A stretch of 64,000 nt of DNA from Paenibacillus sp. FSL R7-0273. Lineage in GTDB: Bacteria > Bacillota > Bacilli > Paenibacillales > Paenibacillaceae. Location: positions 7,210,501 through 7,274,500 of the forward strand of contig NZ_CP009283.1 in NCBI RefSeq assembly GCF_000758625.1, written 5' to 3'. The notes beneath the pieces are model-generated. The model had not been told where the DNA came from. It did no database searches and saw only the letters and a program-made list of their open reading frames with translations. Of this stretch, positions 63,564-64,000 are shown in pieces (position 1 is the first letter of the stretch; every line of letters begins with the position of its first letter). Both the position numbers and the translations under genes were made by a program.

Positions 63564-64000
63564 TTTTGTGCAGGCATGTATAAAAAGCTGACTAAGGCAC
63601 ATAATAAACTCAGGCAGTACAAAAGAGAGGTGTGGTTCCGTTGTACGTCGATGACGAACACAATCACTGGGATTCTGATTCAGCAACTATTGTAATCCGG
63701 GAACCGTGAAGCTGGCCCTCAAGTAGAAATGCTTAGCCGTTCTCAAAGGGCGGTATTCGTTTCTGCGGGAAAGGTAAGGATAAAGTATAGGGCAGCTTAT
63801 ACTTTCTTATCTTTTAAAAAAGGCATCAGCTTTTGCAATACCCAGCACTTTAGCGGCTTTAGACAGAAATATCCGAACATCATTGATGTACTGCCTCTGG
63901 AGAGAGATCCGCAAGGATCTCTCTTTTTGCATGCGTTAAAACAGCATCGCTGCTTCCCCTGAGCCACAGAATTATGCACAAAAAAACCTCCGCAGCAGCG
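63564..64000 (+). other. Right-end region with possible tiny gene and two hairpins
   Basis: A 22-codon frame from TTG 63641 to 63709 (YVDDEHNHWDSDSATIVIREP) has GAGAGGTG eight bases upstream; it is a weak candidate. A hairpin at 63779-63811 (GATAAAGTATA with TATACTTT-C-TTATC, then TTTT) and a strong terminator at 63901-63928 (AGAGAGATCC/GGATCTCTCT, then a T-run) lie downstream on the plus strand. A longer frame at 63729-63962 runs through the terminator and is rejected. Confidence 0.45.
63901..63928 (+). terminator. Intrinsic terminator near the right end
   Basis: A 10-bp perfect stem with a GCAA loop, followed by CTTTTTG. No gene ends immediately before it, so a small RNA or an unseen small gene may precede it. 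Confidence 0.8.

Noticed and set aside
63729..63962. 77-codon plus-strand frame at the right end
   Set aside because: It reads straight through a strong intrinsic terminator and has no family or ribosome site.

Overview
The window looks like a chromosomal segment of a Paenibacillus-type member of the Bacillales. Housekeeping genes have Gram-positive ribosome binding sites and are moderately GC-rich. The right-hand half has the gene order found to the left of the replication origin in Bacillus: rpsF-ssb-rpsR ... yybS-gdpP-rplI-dnaB ... purA ... walR-walK-yycH-yycI-yycJ ... htrA ... rlmH. Nearly all of these are on the minus strand, so the origin probably lies to the right of the window.

Layout. 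(1) 0.2-5.4 kb: an arabinose cluster. araB-type kinase, araD and araA are read leftward and araR rightward from a shared intergenic region with two promoters and two AraR-type operators. (2) 5.4-17.7 kb: a beta-glucan island. It holds two GH16 glucanases (one without a signal peptide, one large and secreted), an LplB/YtcP/lipoprotein sugar ABC importer and a YesM/YesN two-component pair, plus a MetE-like methyltransferase gene and a 51-bp tandem repeat. (3) 17.8-20.8 kb: a secreted stalk-domain protein, a P-loop kinase and a nucleotidyltransferase. (4) 20.94-23.95 kb: a markedly AT-rich block with exactly three genes, a cytosolic repeat-containing histidine kinase, a stand-alone receiver protein and a PIN-domain nuclease. 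It sits against the 3' end of rlmH and is bounded by a 13-bp direct repeat of the rlmH terminus, the same place where staphylococcal SCC elements insert. This is the best candidate in the window for an undescribed system. (5) 24.4-37.4 kb: an ArsR/MFS pair, a small CxxH/CxxC protein, an M3 oligopeptidase, a DUF2252 protein and the cydABDC cytochrome bd operon, preceded by two strong FNR/Rex-like dyads. (6) 37-56.7 kb: cold-shock genes, htrA, the WalRK regulon core, an M23 peptidase, purA, dnaB, rplI, gdpP, yybS, a MazG-like gene, a CBS protein and an LCP protein. (7) 57-64 kb: an orphan peptide-binding lipoprotein with a perfect cre site, a MutS2 homologue without an Smr domain, a structured RNA candidate, a VOC protein, rpsR-ssb-rpsF with a probable S6:S18 leader, and a YjzC-like gene.

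How the parts work together. The arabinose and glucan clusters form a plant/fungal polysaccharide-use region, with cre-like sites pointing to CcpA control. The secreted GH16 would cut beta-1,3-glucan, the importer would take up oligosaccharides, and YesMN would sense them. The origin-proximal block covers replication, translation, purine synthesis, c-di-AMP turnover and cell-wall control. Many gene borders are set by clear intrinsic terminators, listed individually. All functional calls come from reading motifs and context by eye; no database search was run.
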